Shown: piece by piece, positions 58,863 to 64,000 of the stretch
Layout: the number at the start of each line of letters is the position of its first letter
Position numbering within the stretch: the first letter of the stretch is position 1
Source of the DNA: Amyelois transitella
Lineage: Eukaryota > Arthropoda > Insecta > Lepidoptera > Pyralidae
Reading direction: 5' to 3'
Length of the DNA: 64,000 bases
Assembly: GCF_032362555.1 (NCBI RefSeq)
Contig: NC_083513.1
Location: forward strand, 6,200,001 to 6,264,000
The notes under the pieces: model-generated
Seen by the model: the letters and a program-made list of their open reading frames with translations, nothing else
Told to the model about the DNA's origin: nothing
Database searches by the model: none
Program-made: the position numbers and the translations under genes

Positions 58863-59005
58863 AAATCGCTGTCCCGTGTACGTCACGCCACTGAGTAAGC
58901 CCTAAATGCTGTGGGTGCAGGAAGCTGCAGGCGCTTCGTCACCGTGCGCACGTGGCTCTTCACACCTCCACACTAACTGAATCCATGTCTAGCTCGATGT
59001 GTGTT
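58863..59005 (+). repeat. GC-rich direct repeat, copy 1
   Basis: Shares AAATCGCT, AAGCCCTAA.TGCTGTGGG, TGCAGGAAGC and CTGAATCCATGTCTAGCTCG-like blocks with 59156-59314. Copy 1 reads open for about 40 codons, but copy 2 has stops in the same frame, so neither looks coding. Confidence 0.65.
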
Positions 59006-59155
59006 GTAGGTGAAACATATTTTATCATGATCAATTGTAGCATAAGAATAGTGACTTTCAACTCTAAATATCTCATTTTTTTAATATTCTCTTCTCTAGA
59101 GGGAAAAGGTTTTTATATTTTCTTATCCATCGAATCGTATTACGGTCTTAGTTAA

Positions 59156-59314
59156 AAATCGCTCTCACCTGTACCTTGCACCAGTGCGAAAGCCCTAAGT
59201 GCTGTGGGTGCAGGAAGCCGCAGGCGCTTCGGCACGACGCCGTGCGCCCGTGGCGTGTTACATGCTCCACACACCCCCACACTAATTGAATCCATGTCTA
59301 GCTCGATGTGTGTT
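59156..59314 (+). repeat. GC-rich direct repeat, copy 2
   Basis: Diverged copy of 58863-59005, with a few small insertions (for example around CACGACGCCGTGCGCCCGTG). The copies start about 290 bases apart. Confidence 0.65.
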
Positions 59315-60804
59315 TAGCGTGTAGCGCACTCGCCGATCCGCCCATCTGACCGGCTTGAGAAGTTGGTCATCTTGATAAAAACAGTTATCCCCGTTCCTGC
59401 TTTGTGAATAATCTAACTCATTTCTTTCAGTAAGAGCCTTTAAATAAGTGCCTTTCAAATGGTTGTTCAGAACTATTATAGAAATTTATTTATTTTATAA
59501 AATCTGAACTTCAGTAATTGCATGCCGAAAGGTAAAATGTAGCGGTACTATTTATATGTATATAACATCCCTTGTGTTACCTACATTTGCAATAAATAAT
59601 TTGACTTTGACTTTGACTTTAACAGTTGATTTTTTATTGAAATCTTATTGTATTTACTTAACAAATGAATATCTTAATCTACCACAACACTATTTATACC
59701 TTTTCTACCCTTTTTAGCAATCTAACAGTGCAACTAAGAAGAAGCAAAAACATTATTAATAATACTGTTGGTTTTATTTAATTACTTTAATGCTCAATAA
59801 GCAAGTTGGCATAAAATGGTAAAATGTATGAGATTTGCATGACTAGATGTAATATTAATTATATAATAATGGAGAATAAACTCACTATGTTAAAAGTAAA
59901 AGACCATTTTCACATCAAGACACAACAATAAGTTTCTCATTATTACAGCAGAAAATCAGAATGCAATATGAGATGACCTAGATTCATATTTCACAGATAC
60001 ACATTTCCACGATTAGCGCCTAAAATATGCCTGTCTCTCATGGCGTATATTTTTGGGTACCTACCTAATTTGTGGTTAGTGCTTTTACTTAAGGCACGTC
60101 TGACTTCATCCCTCTTCCACTAACAGGGTTATGAGCAGATGACCTAGATATAGCATGTGCAATTTGTATATTGATCTGTGGAGTTCTTTCCGATATTTTT
60201 ATTCTGCTTTTCAATATTCTTTCAGATGCTTTAAAAGATCTACAAGTAGGTATTAATTTGCGCTGGCTATAAAGGAAGTAGTTTGTGAATGGTGAATGAA
60301 AATTAATACCAACTTTGTAACAACTTCAGAATATTGGATTAAGTAATCTTTTTAAGATGCTTTTTGTGAGAGGTTCAATTTTCGCAAGAAAATTGCTTGC
60401 TCTGCTTTCGGACTATTATTCTTGTGTTTACTATATAATGAACTCCTTTTCTTTTTAAAATAATAACTGCAACTGTCTATCTCGGGATAACTTAATTCAA
60501 AGATTTGGTGAATATTTTGCTCATCTTCATTATTCCGATTTCTATGAGTAAATTACTTGTCTGGCGCTAAATAAGAGAATTGCAATTTAATTTTGTGGCT
60601 AAATACTTTTACAGCTTTCCCAATAGCCATCAATTTGGATATTACCGAATTTCTATTAATAAGCGCAAAAATATTTAAATAGCGGTATATCTTACACGCA
60701 CTACCCCACAGATTTTTATGAATATTGCCTATTCCTTGACAAATTGATTGTACTCGTATCTTTCCCACAAAAAAATAAGTATTGAATGAATTTATTATTC
60801 TTCT

Positions 60805-60930
60805 TTTAGGCGATGGGCTATCATAGTTCGAATCTCAATTCCATCATAAGGCCATACAGTTTAATGTACCTTTCTACGTTTTCGAGATTGTTCGCTCCGT
60901 CTACCTGGAGATAAAGATGTGGTTATGTAT
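60805..60930 (+). mobile_element. SINE-A, diverged
   Basis: TTCTTTTAGGCGATGGGCTA, GAATCTCAATTCCATCATAA and GAGATTGTTCGCTCCGTCTA, followed by GATGTGGTTATGTATAC. Confidence 0.55.
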
Positions 60931-63614
60931 ACACTTTGTATGTATAATTATTAATATAATAATTATTTTGTATGCATTCTTTCTCAAAAGCGAGATACTC
61001 GACAAATTTCCATATCAACTGTACTTAAAAGTTAGATAATATATTCCTCAGTTACATAAGCTGGACATTTTTCCGCAAACGTCCACAAACGCCCATAACG
61101 AAGTGAAATAGCCAAATAAGAAGGTCTTAATGTCGCAGTTAGCTGAGAATTCTCCCTTGTGAATGCTGGATCATTAGCGCTATGTTATTGCGAATTACCC
61201 TAAGACTCAGCACAAATAAAGGAATGTACAGATCACTGGAATCTAGTGTTAATGTTCTATGTTTTTGAAATTCTGTTATTCCTACGTTGACTTATGGCAT
61301 TTGTAACATCTGTCTAATAATCAAACAATGGTTTGACTTTTCCTTGAAACTATAAAAACATGTTTTTTGTATTAATGATTGCAAGTGTGAGATTCAAATA
61401 TTCGATAAATAGAGAATACAATTGGAACTGAACAATCCTGAATAGAAGTGTCCTACTATTTTGTTCTCTCGTTATTGTGTGCGCGATAGGGATCCACAGT
61501 CACGTTTAATCTGAATTTTCGGTACACTGTGTTTTGAGTATGAGATTTTACGGAACGGTTCAAAGCGGCTTACGTATACAAAATTAAATTACACTTATAA
61601 ATTCTATAACATTTTCCTGTATTAGTAGGATACCAACCAATGTTTATTCGTGTAAATTAGTATGTTAGTGCATGGAGAAATGGAAATAGAAGTCATATAT
61701 GTATAAGTAGTTAGTTATACAGGAATCATATAAATTAATCATGTAGTAAATTATTGTTGCTTATTTTGTAAATTGCATTAAATTTATCGAAGGGTATATT
61801 CTATACATCAAAAATATTTAAAACAAGCCACGGTATTACTGAATTAATACCGAATCGATAAATGTGATTAAAAATATTGTATGTTCAACCATCATACATT
61901 TATTTTCAGTGAACTTTAGTACCATTATATTATAGCATCATGGGCAACCACACTTGTAGCGCGCTAATGGCCATCAGGAGTACTGCGAACTGCAAAGGAC
62001 ATAGGGATACTTTTAATTTGGAAAAAAAGGGCTGCTCCCGTAAGATTTGCAATATTTTCACTTTTCTTAATTTTTTTTTTATCTACAATCAAATGAAAAT
62101 AAATATGCGACATAAGTAAGCAAGATGAAAATTTAGGTGTTGTTATTTATTAAGTTACACTTGCTTACTTATATTGCATCTTTATTTTTACTTGATTGTA
62201 AATGAATAAAATTAAGGTAATCTTTTTTATTTATTTATTAAAGTTTACTAAATAAAACCTATAAACTGTTGACAAGAGGCTTAACTTAATGCTAATACAT
62301 TGTCTAACGGTTCTTCTATGGGATACTCAGCCGAAGACGATTAACAAAAATACTTAAAATTCTTAACGGCCGAATTGTATCATAAATCGATAGGACCTAC
62401 CTTGGACGAGGGTCTTAAAATCCATCACGCACGACTCCGATCCTATTTAGATAAGTACAGCCTGTCGGAAGCTCCCTGCTTAGTCGCTTGACTGATTGCC
62501 ACTAATGAATGTCACACTCTAATCTTTCAGTTAAATCCTCTCAACACATTTTCACTAATTTAATCACTTTACGGCCGCTATCATAAACTTAAAAAGACAA
62601 TGTTTGAGCATTGTAAACCTTTTTATATAAAAGATGCAACAGAAAACGAGTGCACTTCTATAATTAAAACAATATTATATTCTTTAAATTTAGTTGAAGA
62701 CGCATCATTAGTTTTCCACGGTAAAAGAAAAGTATTAATAGAACTGTTATTTCATCGTTGTGAATATCACATACTAATCTTTCTGTTAAATCGTCTTAGT
62801 ATATTTTACTAATTTAATCACTTTACGGTCAGTATCATGAACTTAAAAAGGGCAATGTTTACCGATATGCTTCAGCGTTGAAAACCTTTTTGAATATTAA
62901 AGCTGCAACAGGAAATTTGAGTGCACTTCTACAATAAAAACAATATGAAGAGAGCTCTGTAAATACATCTGAAGACGCATTATAAATAACTATAAACAAG
63001 TTTAGTCTGCGTTTGTTTTATTATGGATATGTTAACAATTTTTCTTTTAGTTGACTTCAAACCCTTTTCTAATATGATTTAATGTTTTTTTAATTCCCTT
63101 TATTGCGTCTTAGTTTGGCTAGCATACAATATTTTCTAAATATACAAGTAAATATTACCTACCATTTAAATTGTAACAACAAACATAATGGCATGGTTAC
63201 CATAAATTATCTTATTACTATCTAATACTATTTATATGCTAAATGCAAAGTCTCAACGAAAATACAACAAATAACACTAACCAGTAAAGCAGAGAAGCAA
63301 GAATAATCATATTAGGTACCTAATCCGTTAAGTACCAAATAAGTAGTCACAATCTTACGTATCCCCCTATAACCTAGTCGCCTATACAAATAAGTAAACA
63401 ACTCCAACTGAACTTAATGATTGATGAATGAAAATGATTGTCAACCAGAATCTCATGAACCCACGCTCAGTCAATAGTCGGGGTGGACTGAGGATAAATC
63501 ATTTACGCGCATTATTATTCCATGATGTTTGTTCAGCAGGGAGATGGAAACTCCGCTGATTGTGACTATGTGATGAAATTACTCACGTTGGAAATTTGTT
63601 TAAAATGTTGAACT

Positions 63615-63715
63615 TACATACATATATTATGACTTAATCCATTAGGGGATAGACAGAGCCATTAGTCTCAAAATACTAGGGCCGCGTTCAGCTAGATATA
63701 CCATTGAATGACTCA
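63615..63715 (-). mobile_element. SINE-A 3' half
   Basis: TACATACATATATTATGACT, GGGGATAGACAGAGCCATTA and GGGCCGCGTTCAGCTAG match the 3' half of the family. Confidence 0.55.
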
Positions 63716-63792
63716 ATGAAAATCTTATAAACCTACTATTAGTTTTCCTCGAACATTTGAATAACTAGATAGGTATGTACTTATATTCTTTG

Positions 63793-63827
63793 CCTGTCCT
63801 ACCTGTCCCGCCTGTTCTGCCTGTCAT
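63793..63827. repeat. four-unit 9-bp minisatellite
   Basis: Units GCCTGTCCT, ACCTGTCCC, GCCTGTTCT and GCCTGTCAT follow one another directly. Confidence 0.7.
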
Positions 63828-64000
63828 TACAAGTCATGATTCTATACCGTGATTGGATATGATAGTTAACTTTTGGAGCTATCTTATAATACATTACGCC
63901 ATTATTGATGTAGTATTAAAAAATATATTAACTATACGTCATACAAATGTACTTAATTATTAATGAAATCACAATAATAATCATTAGGATATTAATTTCA

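Larger units (their letters stand above)
55466..64000. other. gene desert with possible regulatory islands
   Basis: I see no supported coding exon. Contents are GC-richer islands with homeodomain-type TAAT cores (about 55480-55660, 57700-57830), a palindrome (56765-56786), a family-C scrap (57537-57620), a possible untranslated first exon (58363-58426), a direct duplication (58863-59005 and 59156-59314), SINE-A copies (about 60805, 63615) and a small minisatellite (63793-63827). Confidence 0.45.

Noticed and set aside
58952..59155. 67-codon frame on +
   Set aside because: It begins inside a duplicated GC-rich segment whose second copy has stops in that frame.
63793..63827. CRISPR-like or telomeric array
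   Set aside because: Four 9-base units without spacers in eukaryotic DNA are a plain minisatellite; no array elsewhere has repeat-spacer structure.

Overview
The window is AT-rich, gene-poor arthropod nuclear DNA, almost certainly from a moth or butterfly (Lepidoptera, perhaps a noctuoid). The evidence is three insect odorant-receptor genes of the 7tm_6 type with a typical lepidopteran nine-exon structure, a tRNA-derived SINE and several other short repeats I recognise from lepidopteran introns, and a young RTE-like non-LTR retrotransposon ending in ATAC/TATG microsatellites. All splice sites were placed by eye; no transcript evidence was available.

Layout. 1-3955: repeat-littered non-coding DNA with one candidate terminal coding exon on + (1724-1833). 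3969-6229 (-): a 5'-truncated retrotransposon with an open 708-codon reverse-transcriptase frame and a 13-bp target-site duplication. 6243-23334: a gene desert of SINEs, a dead Tc1/mariner transposase (about 12450-13125) and a MITE-like element (21648-22126). 23335-27348 (-): a four-exon gene for a TGN38/TGOLN2-like trans-Golgi membrane protein (435 aa). 27772-47064 (-): three head-to-tail odorant receptors, OR-A (396 aa), OR-B (396 aa) and OR-C (395 aa). Each has nine exons with identical intron phases, which marks a tandem-duplication family. 47065-64000: non-coding DNA with a palindromic mariner-derived element, a duplicated roughly 200-bp segment, a second 5'-truncated copy of the same retrotransposon (about 52337-53335), a tRNA-derived SINE, and GC-richer islands that may be conserved regulatory DNA.

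How the parts fit together. The receptors would be alternative ligand-binding subunits that pair with the co-receptor Orco in olfactory neurons; the Golgi gene next to them looks unrelated. The non-coding part is shaped by one retrotransposon family. The most abundant short repeat (called SINE-A here) has a 3' end resembling the 3' end of that LINE, suggesting a LINE/SINE partnership. A second theme is an unusual number of short near-perfect hairpins. In one case an intact paralogous copy shows directly that the hairpin arose as a local inverted insertion.
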